Shown here: in pieces, positions 41,425 to 52,283 of the stretch
Layout: the number at the start of each line of letters is the position of its first letter
How positions within the stretch are numbered: the first letter of the stretch is position 1
DNA from: Alphaproteobacteria bacterium
Lineage (GTDB): Bacteria; Pseudomonadota; Alphaproteobacteria; Geminicoccales; Geminicoccaceae
Assembly: GCA_027045875.1 (NCBI GenBank)
Contig: JALUAG010000042.1
Coordinates: 1 to 57,284, forward strand
Direction: 5' to 3'
Length of the DNA stretch: 57,284 nucleotides
Position numbers and translations under genes: made by a program
The notes under the pieces: model-generated
The model's input: the letters and a program-made list of their open reading frames with translations, nothing else
The model's database searches: none
Told to the model about the DNA's origin: nothing

Positions 41425-42138
41425 ATGCGCTACCTGTTTCCGCCGCCACCCGTGGTGTCCGTGGCCGTCGCCGGCAGCGACGCCCGCTTTCCCGTGCGCC
41501 GCATCTTCTGCGTCGGCCGCAACTACGCCGCCCACGCCCGGGAGATGGGGGGCGATCCGGAGCGCGAGCCCCCCTTCTTCTTCACCAAGCCCCGCGACGC
41601 GGTGGTCGAGGACGGAGGCGAGGTGCCCTATCCGCCGCTCACCCGCGAACTCCATCACGAGGCGGAGCTCGTCGTGGCGATCGGCCGCGGCGGCTTCGCC
41701 ATCGCCGAGGAGGCGGCGCTCGCGCATGTGTTCGGCTACGCCGCCGGCATCGATCTCACCCGGCGCGACCTCCAGCAGGCGCTGCGCGGCAAGGGACGCC
41801 CCTGGGACTGGGCCAAGGGCTTCGACCATTCGGCACCGGTCGGGGCGATCCGGAGCGCGGCCGAGATCGGCCATCCCGAACGGGGGCGCATCACCCTCGC
41901 CGTCGATGGGGAGATCCGCCAGGACCAGGACATCGCCGACATGATCTGGCGCGTGCCCGAGATCATCGCCCATCTCTCCCGCGCGGTGCGGATCGCGCCC
42001 GGCGATCTCCTGTTCACCGGCACCCCGGCCGGCGTGGGACCGCTCGCGATCGGCGATCGCGTCGAGGTACGCATCGCGGGGATCGGCTCCTGCGCGGTCC
42101 GCATCGGCGCCCCCGAAGGGACGATCGCCCCCGCCTAG
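41425..42138 (+). CDS. Fumarylacetoacetate hydrolase (FAH) family protein
   Basis: The product is 237 aa from the ATG at 41425 (GGAG upstream). It shows the FAH fold landmarks: [16 protein letters not shown], the metal-binding Glu pair in [38 protein letters not shown] and [13 protein letters not shown]. Small proteins of this type act on acylpyruvates or 2-hydroxy-dienoate-type diacids. It is tail-to-tail with the aldo/keto reductase, the two stops sharing one CTAG. Confidence 0.87.
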   Translation: MRYLFPPPPVVSVAVAGSDARFPVRRIFCVGRNYAAHAREMGGDPEREPPFFFTKPRDAVVEDGGEVPYPPLTRELHHEAELVVAIGRGGFAIAEEAALAHVFGYAAGIDLTRRDLQQALRGKGRPWDWAKGFDHSAPVGAIRSAAEIGHPERGRITLAVDGEIRQDQDIADMIWRVPEIIAHLSRAVRIAPGDLLFTGTPAGVGPLAIGDRVEVRIAGIGSCAVRIGAPEGTIAPA

Positions 42139-43157
42139 GTCGGCACCGGCGCGTCCTCGCGCAGCAGCCCCCGCTCCCGCAACCCCTGCCAGAAGGCGGC
42201 CGGGATCGGGGTCGCGAACAGCTCCCGGTTGCGCCGCACCTCCTCCGGGCTGCGTGCGCCCGGTACCACCGCCGCCACCTGCGGATGGCCGAGCGGGAAC
42301 TGGAGCGCGGCCGCCGCCAGGGGCACCCCGAACTCGGCGCAGACCTCCTCGATGCGGGCCACGCGGTCGAGGATCGCGGGCGGGGCCGGCGCGTAGTTGT
42401 AGAACGCACCGGGACGTGCGCCGGTGGCCAGGATGCCGGTGTTGTAGGGGCCACCGATCAGGAGCGAGATCCCCTTCTCGGCGCAGAGCGGCAGCAGGCT
42501 GTCGAGAGCCCCCTGCTCGAGCAGGGTGTAGCGGCCGGCCAGGAGAAAACAGTCGAAATCGCCGGCGCGGGCGAAGGCCTCGCAGGCCGCGACCTCGTTG
42601 ATGCCGGCGCCGATGGCGCCGATCACCCCCGTTTCGCGCAGTTCGAGGAGGGCCCGGTAGCCGCCTTCCATCACCTCCCTGAAGCGCTGCTGCCGCGCCT
42701 CCTCGCTGCCGTGGGTCCAGACGTCGACGTCGTGGATCAGCAGGATGTCCACCCGCCAGGTACCGAGCCGCTGCAGGCTGTCCTCGAAGGAGCGCATCAC
42801 CCCGTCGTAGGAATAGTCGTAGACCCCCTCGAAGGGCAGGATGCGCTTGAACAGGCCACCCTCGAGGCCGGCCGGATCGCGCGGCCGCAGCAGCCGGCCG
42901 ACCTTGGTCGAGAGGACGTAGCTCTCCCGCGGCCGCCAGCGCAGCGCCTCGCCCAGCCGGTGCTCGGCGAGGCCGTGCCCGTAGAGGGGAGCGGTGTCGA
43001 ACAGCCGCAGCCCCAGTTCGTAGGCCGTCTCCACGGTCGCACGCGCCTGCTCGTCGCTGAACGCCGCGTACATGTTGCCCAGGGGCGCACAGCCGAACCC
43101 CAGGGGCGGCACCTCCAGTCCGCTCCGGCCGACGGCGCGTCGTGCATCGCGTTCCAT
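42135..43157 (-). CDS. Aldo/keto reductase, D-threo-aldose 1-dehydrogenase-like
   Basis: The product is 340 aa from the ATG at 43157 (GGAGGGAGG upstream). It has the AKR opening [20 protein letters not shown], the catalytic Asp/Tyr in [17 protein letters not shown], the catalytic Lys in [10 protein letters not shown], and [20 protein letters not shown] as in L-fucose/D-threo-aldose dehydrogenases and pyridoxal 4-dehydrogenase. It oxidises a sugar at C1 with NAD(P). Its pairing with a FAH-family hydrolase could indicate sugar acid catabolism, but the genes are convergent. Confidence 0.85.
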   Translation of the reverse strand: MERDARRAVGRSGLEVPPLGFGCAPLGNMYAAFSDEQARATVETAYELGLRLFDTAPLYGHGLAEHRLGEALRWRPRESYVLSTKVGRLLRPRDPAGLEGGLFKRILPFEGVYDYSYDGVMRSFEDSLQRLGTWRVDILLIHDVDVWTHGSEEARQQRFREVMEGGYRALLELRETGVIGAIGAGINEVAACEAFARAGDFDCFLLAGRYTLLEQGALDSLLPLCAEKGISLLIGGPYNTGILATGARPGAFYNYAPAPPAILDRVARIEEVCAEFGVPLAAAALQFPLGHPQVAAVVPGARSPEEVRRNRELFATPIPAAFWQGLRERGLLREDAPVPT

Positions 43158-43318
43158 TCTCGCCTCCCTCCGTTCGATTCCCGCCCCCGTTCTTGAAACA
43201 CGACCGTCGGACGAGGCCAAGCGGTGGCATGCGGCGGCCGGGGGATTCTCCACGACTTTCGCGGACAAGCCCTTGAGCCTCCGGGATTCCCGCTCCGAAC
43301 GAAGACCGAACGGATGCT

Positions 43319-43346
43319 TTGCAAGAAGGAGCCGGCCTGCTATATA
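43319..43346 (+). promoter_or_regulatory. Candidate promoter for the orphan histidine kinase gene
   Basis: TTGCAA (43319-43324) and TATATA (43341-43346) are spaced 16 bp apart in an AT-rich patch. Transcription would start near 43353, after the ATG at 43314 but before the TTG at 43413. Confidence 0.4.
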
Positions 43347-43412
43347 TACTTGTGGTTGAAAAAGCTCGGCGTCGTCTCCGTCACGATTGCCGGGCCGCGA
43401 GGAGTGACACGG

Positions 43413-44147
43413 TTGGCGCATGCCCTGATGCCGAGACGCGCGAAACGGGCGCCCCGTGCCCCGCGGGAGCGGCTGGAAATGTTCGTGCCCCTCGTGGCCC
43501 ACGACCTCAAGGGACCGCTGCGGCGGCTCGAGCGTCTCGCCCTGGAGGCGCAGCGGGATGCCGGGCGGGAGGACCCGCAGCTCCTGAGCCTCGTGTCCCA
43601 GGCCCGCCGGGCCCGCTGTCTGGTGGACGATCTCCTGGCCTGGTGCCGGCTGGTTGAGGGGCGGCGGCACCCGGAAGCGGTTCCCCTCGAGCCGTTCCTC
43701 GCGGCCATCTGGGAAGAGATCGCGAAACCCCCCGAGTTCCGCCTCGAGCTCGACTGTCGGATCGCGGAAACGGTGGCCGATCCGGTGGCGCTCGGCATCG
43801 TGCTGCGCAATCTGCTCGAGAACGCGGTGCGGCACCACGACCGGCCGGACGGCCGGGTGACCGTTCGCTGCTGGCGCTGGCAGCGGCGGCTGCGGATCCG
43901 CATCGAGGACGACGGACCCGGCCTGGCCCCCGAGGAGGCGATGAGGGTGGCGGCCGTGCTGGAGGATCCCGAGGGTGCGCCGGCCTACACCCGCCTCGGG
44001 CTGCGGCTGGTGGCGGAGGCGCTCTGTCATCTCGGGGGACGGGCCCGGCTGCGACCGGCGCGCGACGGGCGGGGCACGCGGATCGAACTCAGCCTTCCGG
44101 TATCGGCCCCGGGAAGCGGTTGCATCGAGGCGGCGAAGCCGGCATGA
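43413..44147 (+). CDS. Soluble sensor histidine kinase without a recognisable sensor domain
   Basis: The product is 244 aa if TTG 43413 is the start, favoured by GAGGAG 8 nt upstream and by a promoter candidate that lies after the longer ATG start. The H-box is LVAHDLKGPLRRLERL. The ATPase domain has an N box (RNLLENAVRHHD), G1 (EDDGPGLAPEE) and a reduced G2 (TRLGLRLVAEA). No membrane helix or PAS domain precedes the H-box. No response regulator is adjacent, so the partner is unknown. Confidence 0.75.
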   Translation: MAHALMPRRAKRAPRAPRERLEMFVPLVAHDLKGPLRRLERLALEAQRDAGREDPQLLSLVSQARRARCLVDDLLAWCRLVEGRRHPEAVPLEPFLAAIWEEIAKPPEFRLELDCRIAETVADPVALGIVLRNLLENAVRHHDRPDGRVTVRCWRWQRRLRIRIEDDGPGLAPEEAMRVAAVLEDPEGAPAYTRLGLRLVAEALCHLGGRARLRPARDGRGTRIELSLPVSAPGSGCIEAAKPA

Positions 44148-44193
44148 GCCGGGGCGGGGGCCGCGGTTCCGGTCCCCGTGCTGGAGGCGCCGC

Positions 44194-44910
44194 ATGATCG
44201 AGCTCTACTACTGGCCGACCCCGAACGGCCACAAGATCACCCTCTTTCTCGAGGAGACCGGGCTGCCCTACCGGATCGTGCCGGTGGACATCGGCCGGGG
44301 CGCCCAGTTCGCGCCCGCATTCCTCGAGATCGCGCCCAACAACCGCATTCCCGCCATCGTCGACCACCGCCCGGCCGACGGCGGGGAGCCGCTGTCGGTG
44401 TTCGAATCGGGCGCCATCCTCGTCTATCTCGCCGAGAAGACGGGCCGGTTCCTGCCGCCCGAGGGTAGGACGCGGGTGCGCACGCTCGAATGGCTGTTCT
44501 GGCAGGTGGGCGGACTCGGCCCCATGGCGGGGCAGGCCCATCATTTCCTGCATTATGCGCCCGAACGCTGCGCCTACGCCGAGAAGCGCTACCTGGACGA
44601 GGTGAGCCGTCTCTACGCGGTGCTCGACCGGCGGCTCGAACGCCATCCCTTCCTCGCCGGCGAGGACTACAGCATCGCCGACATGGCCTGCTATCCCTGG
44701 ATCGTCTCCCACGCCCGGCAGAACCAGGATCTCGCCGCCTTTCCGGCTCTCGCCCGCTGGTTCCGCGCCATCGCCGAACGGCCGGCGACCGTCCGCGCCT
44801 ATGCCTGGAAGGACAGGATCGGCCGCAGGGGTGCCACCGTCGACGAGGAGGCGCGTCGGCATCTGTTCGGCCAGAGCGCCGTTACGGTGCGCCCCGCCGA
44901 CGGCTCGTGA
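44194..44910 (+). CDS. Glutathione S-transferase, YfcG/YghU (Nu-class)-like
   Basis: The product is 238 aa from the ATG at 44194 (GGAGG upstream). The N-terminus YYWPTPNGHKITLFLEETG and the segments APNNRIPAIVDHRPADGG, LSVFESGAILVYLAEKTG and EWLFWQVGGLGPMAGQ match E. coli YfcG closely, from memory. This class uses a Thr/Asn rather than Tyr/Ser/Cys at the active site and shows disulfide-bond reductase activity. It is probably a cytoplasmic dimer. Confidence 0.9.
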   Translation: MIELYYWPTPNGHKITLFLEETGLPYRIVPVDIGRGAQFAPAFLEIAPNNRIPAIVDHRPADGGEPLSVFESGAILVYLAEKTGRFLPPEGRTRVRTLEWLFWQVGGLGPMAGQAHHFLHYAPERCAYAEKRYLDEVSRLYAVLDRRLERHPFLAGEDYSIADMACYPWIVSHARQNQDLAAFPALARWFRAIAERPATVRAYAWKDRIGRRGATVDEEARRHLFGQSAVTVRPADGS

Positions 44911-44914
44911 GGCC

Positions 44915-47356
44915 TCAGCCGGCGGCGGCCAGCCGCGCCCGCATCCAGCCGCACGCCACCTCTTCGCTCCCCTCCGACGCCGGCGGGAACCAGCGGGTGC
45001 GCAGCTCCCCGTGCAGGCGGACGAGCAGCGCCGGCATCTCGAGGACGAGACGCCGCTCCTCCTGATCGAGACGCGCCGGTCCGAGGGCCAAGGCCTTGCG
45101 GGCCAGCGCCTGCAGACGTGCGCCATCGCAGCCGCGCCCGCCGCCGCCGATGGCCAGCAGGCCGAGATGGAGCGCAAAGCGCGCCGGCTCGAGGAGGGTC
45201 CGCGCGAACAGATCCTCCGCCATCGGTCGCGGGCGGCGGTGGGCGAGGCGGGCTTCGGCCGCCGCCACCACGGGGGTCGGCGCGCTTTCCTCGGCCACCA
45301 GCAGCAGACGCGCGCGGCGCAGTCGCTCGCCCAGCCCCTCGCTGGCGGTGAGGAAGGCGAGCGGCAGGGCGAGGGCGAGGCCCGCCAGCACCGGCGACAG
45401 CCAGAGCCCGAGCCGCGGGTCGAGGGCGAAGGCGAGGGCGAGCAGGGCGAGGCCGACGAGGCTGGGCCAGGCGAACAGGCGACGGAGGGCAGCGGCGGTG
45501 CCCGCCGACACCACCCGCCGCTGCGGTTTCCAGTCCACCGCCGCGCCCCCCAGGATGGAGACGACGAACAGGCTGTGGAAGAGCATCGTCACGGGGGCGA
45601 GCAGGGCGGCGAACAGGTTCTCGAGCAGGAAGCCGGCGAGGAGGCGGGGCCCGCCGCCGAGGCGCCGCCGCCGCTCCGCATCGCCGAGGGCGAGGGCCAG
45701 CCCCAGGAGCTTGGGCAGCAGCAGGAGGAGAAAGGTCACCGCCAGCAGCGCCGCCGAGCCGGCCGATGCGGGCAGGACGGCGAGGAGCACCGCCCAGGGC
45801 GAACCGTCGCCGAAGGCGGCGAGGGGAACGAGCGGCCAGGCACGGATCACCGCCAGCAGGAGGAACAGCAGCCACAGCGGCGAGGTGAGATAGGACATGA
45901 TGCCGATCAGCAGATGCAGCCGGCTGGCCGGATGCAGCCCCCGGGCGAGCAGGATGCGGCCGTGCTGCAGATTGCCCTGGCACCAGCGGCGGTCGCGGCG
46001 CAGGAACTGCTCGAGGGTGGGCGGCGGTTCCTCGTAGGAGCCGTCCAGGTCCCAGGCGATGCGCACCGCGTAGCCGGCCCGCCGCATCAGCGCCGCCTCG
46101 ACGAAATCGTGGCTCAGGATGGGGCCGCCCAGGGGCGCCCGGCCGGGCAGTTCCGGCAGACCGCAATGGGCCATGAAGGCGCGGGTACGGATGATCGCGT
46201 TGTGCCCCCAGTAGTTGCCCGCATCCATCGCCCAGAAGGCGGTGCCGGCGGCGGCCAGGGGCCCGTAGAGCTCGCCCGCGAACTGCAGCAGGCGGGCGAA
46301 CAGGGTGCGGCCGCGGACCAGCTTCGGCGGCACCTGGAGGAGGCCGAGCGCGGGATCGGCGTCCATCCGTGCGACGAGCGCGGCGACGGTCCCGGCGCTC
46401 ATCAGGCTGTCGGCGTCGAGGACCAGGAAATAGCCGTAGTCGCGGCCCCAGCGGAGGAGGAAGTCCTCGATGTTGCCGGTCTTGCGTCCCCGGTTCACCA
46501 GCCGGCGGCGGTAGAAGATCCGCGCCCCGCCGGGGAGATCCCGGCGCAGCCGCTGCCAGGCGTCCACCTCGCGCAGCCACAGGTCGGTGGAGGTGGTGTC
46601 GCTGAGCACGAAGAAGTCGCAGCGGGCGAACACCGGATCGCGGGCGAGCTGGCGCCAGATGGCCGCGATGCCGGCGAACACCCGCTCGGTGTCCTCGTTG
46701 TAGACGGGCATGACGAGCGCCACCCGCGGTCCCGTGGCGGTGGGCGCCGGAGACGCCGCCACGGGGCGGCGCCGCCGCCACAGCAGCAGGAACCCCGCGC
46801 TCAGGACCCAGAAGGACTGCGACAACCACAGGGCGAGCAGCGCGAACACGCCGATGTGCAGGAACTCGGGCAGGGTCAGCCCGTCGGCGGCGAGCAGGCG
46901 CAGGAAGCTTCCCGTCATCCAGGTGAAGGTGGCGAGGACCAGTGCCGCGAGGCACAGGCGGCGGAGGGTCCGGGCAGGGGTGCGGGAACCCCCGCCCCCG
47001 GCGTTCGGCCGCCTCGCACCGCCGCCTCCGCGGGTGCGTCGCCGCAGCCAGGCGCGCAGCCGCCGGCCGTCGAGAAGGGGACGGAAACGCTGGCGCGGCA
47101 TGCCGATCGGATCGCCGTGCGGGGCCGGCCGAGGCATATGCTGTCCGTTACCGGGATGGCCCGAATGTGTTCTCGTTGCGTACAAGGTCGTGGTTTCGGA
47201 GGCCGGGACGCGAGCGGTCGCGGGATCCGGCGGGGCGGCTGTCGCGGCGGGCGCCGCTGCCGCGATCCGCCGCCGCTCCGCGCTTCCCGCCGCTGCCGAC
47301 GAGGATCCCCGGCCGGCGGCGGCGCCGGTTCCCTCCCTACCTTTCGTTTCGAACAT
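44915..47356 (-). CDS. opgH: Glucans biosynthesis glucosyltransferase OpgH (MdoH)
   Basis: The product is up to 813 aa from the ATG at 47356; this start has no clear ribosome site and the first 130 residues are low-complexity, so the true start may be internal (for example the ATG at MPRQRF). The family 2 glycosyltransferase core has VALVMPVYNEDTERVFAG, VLDADSLMS, SHDFVEAALMRRAGY and QFLRRDRRWCQGNLQHGR. Several membrane helices flank it. It polymerises UDP-glucose into periplasmic glucans. The usual partner opgG is not adjacent. Confidence 0.9.
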   Translation of the reverse strand: MFETKGREGTGAAAGRGSSSAAAGSAERRRIAAAAPAATAAPPDPATARVPASETTTLYATRTHSGHPGNGQHMPRPAPHGDPIGMPRQRFRPLLDGRRLRAWLRRRTRGGGGARRPNAGGGGSRTPARTLRRLCLAALVLATFTWMTGSFLRLLAADGLTLPEFLHIGVFALLALWLSQSFWVLSAGFLLLWRRRRPVAASPAPTATGPRVALVMPVYNEDTERVFAGIAAIWRQLARDPVFARCDFFVLSDTTSTDLWLREVDAWQRLRRDLPGGARIFYRRRLVNRGRKTGNIEDFLLRWGRDYGYFLVLDADSLMSAGTVAALVARMDADPALGLLQVPPKLVRGRTLFARLLQFAGELYGPLAAAGTAFWAMDAGNYWGHNAIIRTRAFMAHCGLPELPGRAPLGGPILSHDFVEAALMRRAGYAVRIAWDLDGSYEEPPPTLEQFLRRDRRWCQGNLQHGRILLARGLHPASRLHLLIGIMSYLTSPLWLLFLLLAVIRAWPLVPLAAFGDGSPWAVLLAVLPASAGSAALLAVTFLLLLLPKLLGLALALGDAERRRRLGGGPRLLAGFLLENLFAALLAPVTMLFHSLFVVSILGGAAVDWKPQRRVVSAGTAAALRRLFAWPSLVGLALLALAFALDPRLGLWLSPVLAGLALALPLAFLTASEGLGERLRRARLLLVAEESAPTPVVAAAEARLAHRRPRPMAEDLFARTLLEPARFALHLGLLAIGGGGRGCDGARLQALARKALALGPARLDQEERRLVLEMPALLVRLHGELRTRWFPPASEGSEEVACGWMRARLAAAG

Positions 47357-47503
47357 GACCCGTCCGACTTGTAGAGCTTCTTCCGGGTTTCGGAAGGCCG
47401 GCCCGGTTCGTCTCGCCGAACTGTGATCACCCCGGAGGACGTCCCGGGGGCACGGCAGGTCCGATCCCGCGTTCCACGGACGCCGGCGGGCCCGGATTGT
47501 TCC

Positions 47504-47518
47504 GCCCGCGAGGCGGGC
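47504..47518 (-). terminator. Possible hairpin downstream of maeB
   Basis: GCCCGC (47504-47509) and GCGGGC (47513-47518) pair around a 3-nt loop, 10 nt after the maeB stop codon on the minus strand. There is no T-run. Confidence 0.25.
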
Positions 47519-47527
47519 CGGCGGGGG

Positions 47528-49852
<2,325 letters not shown>

Positions 49853-49949
49853 GGCATCTGCTCCCTCGCGTTCCGCAATCCGCCGTCCCCCACCGTTGTA
49901 GCGACCAGCCTTCCCCCGCAGCAAGAAGTTCGGTCGGATCGCGGGGTTT

Positions 49950-49967
49950 CCCGCCCGAGCGGGCGGG
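49950..49967. repeat. 8-bp perfect inverted repeat
   Basis: CCCGCCCG and CGGGCGGG are separated by AG. The stem core resembles that of the 3785-3814 hairpin (CCCGCCCG against CGGGCGGG), possibly a recurrent hairpin type in this genome. Confidence 0.4.
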
Positions 49968-50004
49968 TCCCGGCGAGGATTCTCACAATTTCCGATCGAA
50001 GCAT

Positions 50005-50018
50005 CCCGGGGCCCCGGG
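50005..50018. repeat. 14-bp perfect palindrome
   Basis: CCCGGGGCCCCGGG reads identically on both strands. It lies about 155 bp upstream of the maeB start and could be an operator or chance in GC-rich DNA. Confidence 0.3.
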
Positions 50019-50374
50019 CGACCTCGAGGGAACGGACGGCCCCGGGTGCAGGGGAGCGCCGGATGGTCGGGCGCATGGGCGCGAGGGGAACGGAGCCCCC
50101 GGCGGACGAGGGCGGCGGCTCCGGCGATCCGGGAAAGCCCGCGGCCGGCCGCCCGCCGGGACGGTGCCGGAGACGCCGGCGGCGGGGCGGGCTGGACCAG
50201 CGGCGAGTTCCCCACCTCTCCGGCATTCCCGCTGTTCGACCCGCCGCCGGTGGCCGGCGTCGCCCTCGCCGTCGTGCTCGGCCTGCGCCGCCTGCGCCGC
50301 GAGGCGCTGATCTTCTAGCGGGTGGCGGCGGCGATGCGGTCAGGCACGAGGTTCAACATACGGAACGTGAACGT

Positions 50375-50626
50375 TCAGACGGCCGCCTTCCACAGTCTCG
50401 AACCAGCGGTGACGCAACGGCATTCCTTACGGGCTGCCACGTTCATCGCTTTCTGAATTTGTCTGGCTTCCACGAGGGTCGCATAAGGACCAAGCCATGC
50501 GGCATTTCGTGGATCATACCCGTCAGCTCGACCTTGACCATGATTGCAGTACCCACAGGATCCATGATGTATAACAGCTTTGTGCGGCCCTGCTCGCCAA
50601 TTCTCATAGATATAAAAGGCCATCAT
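50375..50626 (-). CDS. Small cysteine-containing conserved-type hypothetical protein
   Basis: The product is 83 aa (ATG 50626 or the next codon). The pattern YIYENWRAGPHKAVIHHGSC, then GYCNHGQGRADGYD, AAWLGPYATLVEAR and ECRCV resembles, from memory, small orphan proteins found in scattered bacterial genomes. Two CxxC/CxC clusters could bind zinc. No strong ribosome site is visible. It sits in an AT-richer patch just downstream of a broken small gene on the same strand. Function is unknown. Confidence 0.6.
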   Translation of the reverse strand: MMAFYIYENWRAGPHKAVIHHGSCGYCNHGQGRADGYDPRNAAWLGPYATLVEARQIQKAMNVAARKECRCVTAGSRLWKAAV

Positions 50627-50664
50627 TCATTCCGTTGAAGGTCGATGTCCATCGGAAGGTACGC

Positions 50665-50839
50665 TCATTCGAGCTTCCGTTCAAGCATGCAGCGCGACGT
50701 CTCTTGCCGGATGCCTAGGAGAAATTCGCGAGCCTGTTTGAGATCAATGAAGATACATTTTCGCCTGCTTTCGCACTACCTCGAAAACATGTTTGCAGAA
50801 AACACATCTCGATGAGAAGGTATCGGGTCTCTCATCCAT
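50665..50839 (-). pseudogene. Small Cys-rich gene disrupted by a one-base frameshift
   Basis: From ATG 50839 (AGGA upstream) the frame reads a CVFC-containing protein as far as FEVVRKQAK and then stops. Shifting by one base at an AAAA run lets it continue as CIFIDLKQAREFLLGIRQET to a stop at 50665. The span is 175 nt, one more than 58 codons, exactly as expected for one inserted base. An intact product would be 57 aa with four Cys. A sequencing error in the A-run is possible. It lies 38 bp upstream of the gene at 50375-50626. Confidence 0.4.
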
Positions 50840-51201
50840 GTCATCAGGTCCTGCGTGGTCTAGATGAAGGATTGCCCTCGGCGTCCGGCATCCAGCTATG
50901 GAGGCAAAAAATCGACGATGATTGTGGTGGGCGCTGGCCGCCGGTGCGTGCGGCGTCGTTGTCCCGTCGATCGATGCGGTGCGGTGTAGACGCATCCGAC
51001 TAACTCGAATGAGGTGCGTGAATGCTCCGCGGAGGCTGGCCCGCGTTGCGTTCGACGTTAATGGGAATCTGTCCGGTACCCTTCATCAGCCCTGGGGCAA
51101 TGAATACTTGCCGTACCACGCCGAGTTGCCACCTCGGCGAGATCGGACGCCTCTACCTGCGGCTGGGTTCAATGCTCGAATTCGTGCACTCCACCCCCTG
51201 C
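50840..51201. other. Intergenic AT-richer stretch, no supported gene
   Basis: Short frames exist on both strands but none has a ribosome site plus recognisable domain. Composition differs from the flanking operons, consistent with an insertion or a remnant of transferred DNA. The region ends at the stop codon of the ABC ATPase gene. Confidence 0.35.
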
Positions 51202-52275
51202 CTACACCCTCTCCCCGCTCTCCGCGTCGAAGAGGTGCAGGCGGTGGTGGTCGAGGACGAGGGAGGCGTCGGTGTCCTCGCGGAGGGTGTCGAGCTGGCG
51301 CTCCTCCACCACCGCCTTGATCTCGGCGCCTTCGAGGGCGAAGGTGACGATGGCCCGGGCACCCAGGAGCTCGATCACCTCGACCCGGGCCGAAAACGGG
51401 GCGCTGGCGCGCTCGGGCTCGAGGGTGCCGGCGAGGTGGATGTCCTCCGGGCGCACGCCCAGGAGCACCCGGCCCGCGAAGCTCCCGATGCCGGGCAGGG
51501 GAAGGCGCAGTCCCGCACCCTCGAAGGCGCCGCCTTCGAGGCGTCCCTCGAAGATGTTCATGGGCGGGCTGCCCACGAAGCGCGCCACCATGAGATCGGC
51601 GGGACGGAAGTAGATCTCCCGCGGGGTGCCCGTCTGGCGGATCTCGCCCGCCTCCATGACCACGATGCGGTCGCCCATGGTCATGGCCTCTTCCTGGTCG
51701 TGGGTGACGTAGATGGTGGTGGTCCCGAGCTCCCGGTGCAGCTTCAGCAGTTCGGTGCGCATGCCGATCCGGAGCTTGGCGTCGAGATTGGAAAGCGGCT
51801 CGTCGAACAGGAAGAGGTTGGGCTCGCGGACGATGGCGCGGCCGATCGCTACCCGCTGCTGCTGGCCGCCCGAAAGCTCGCCCGGGCGGCGGGCGAGGAG
51901 GTCCCCGAGCCCCAGCATGGCGGCCACATCGAGGATGCGGCGGCGGATCTCGGCCTCGTCCATCCTCTTCGCGCGCAGGCCGAAGGCGATGTTGTCGTAG
52001 ACCGTCATGTGAGGATAGAGGGCGTAGTTCTGGAACACCATGGCGACGTTGCGCTCGCGGGGCTCGAGAGCCGTCACGTCGCGCTCGCCGATCAGGATGC
52101 GGCCGGAACTGACCGTCTCGAGGCCGGCCACGAGGCGCAACGTCGTGGTCTTGCCGCAGCCCGAGGGGCCCACGAGGACCGTGAAGCTGCCGTCGGCGAT
52201 CTCGAGATCGATGTCGCGCAGGGTCCGCACCTCGCCGAAGCGCTTGCTGACCTTTTCGAGCCGTACACCCGGCAT
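51202..52275 (-). CDS. Carbohydrate/polyol ABC importer ATP-binding protein (MalK/UgpC family)
   Basis: The product is 357 aa from ATG 52275 (GAGGG 5 nt upstream); GTG 52287, overlapping the permease stop, would add 4 residues. All ATPase motifs are canonical: [41 protein letters not shown] and YVTHDQEEAMTMGD. A C-terminal TOBE domain carries LLGVRPEDIHL. It energises the importer formed with the genes at 52284-55327 and is the last gene of that operon. Confidence 0.9.
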   Translation of the reverse strand: MPGVRLEKVSKRFGEVRTLRDIDLEIADGSFTVLVGPSGCGKTTTLRLVAGLETVSSGRILIGERDVTALEPRERNVAMVFQNYALYPHMTVYDNIAFGLRAKRMDEAEIRRRILDVAAMLGLGDLLARRPGELSGGQQQRVAIGRAIVREPNLFLFDEPLSNLDAKLRIGMRTELLKLHRELGTTTIYVTHDQEEAMTMGDRIVVMEAGEIRQTGTPREIYFRPADLMVARFVGSPPMNIFEGRLEGGAFEGAGLRLPLPGIGSFAGRVLLGVRPEDIHLAGTLEPERASAPFSARVEVIELLGARAIVTFALEGAEIKAVVEERQLDTLREDTDASLVLDHHRLHLFDAESGERV

Positions 52276-52283
52276 CCGTGCCC

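Larger units (their letters stand above)
49853..50374. other. Intergenic region upstream of maeB with GC-rich palindromes
   Basis: There is no gene I can support. The stretch contains the hairpin CCCGCCCG-AG-CGGGCGGG at 49950-49967 and the perfect palindrome CCCGGGGCCCCGGG at 50005-50018. A plus-strand frame (50046-50318) is Arg/Ala/Gly-rich and has no ribosome site. The 3' end beyond about 50330 becomes distinctly more AT-rich. Confidence 0.4.

Noticed and set aside
50046-50318. 90-aa plus-strand frame ending in a hydrophobic stretch plus RRLRRE, similar to a sorting tail
   Set aside because: No ribosome site, low-complexity body, no PEP or Gly-Gly motif, and it lies in the GC-rich upstream region of maeB.
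50922-51320. 132-aa plus-strand frame in the AT-richer island
   Set aside because: No ribosome site, no recognisable domain, and its 3' half is antisense to the ABC ATPase gene.
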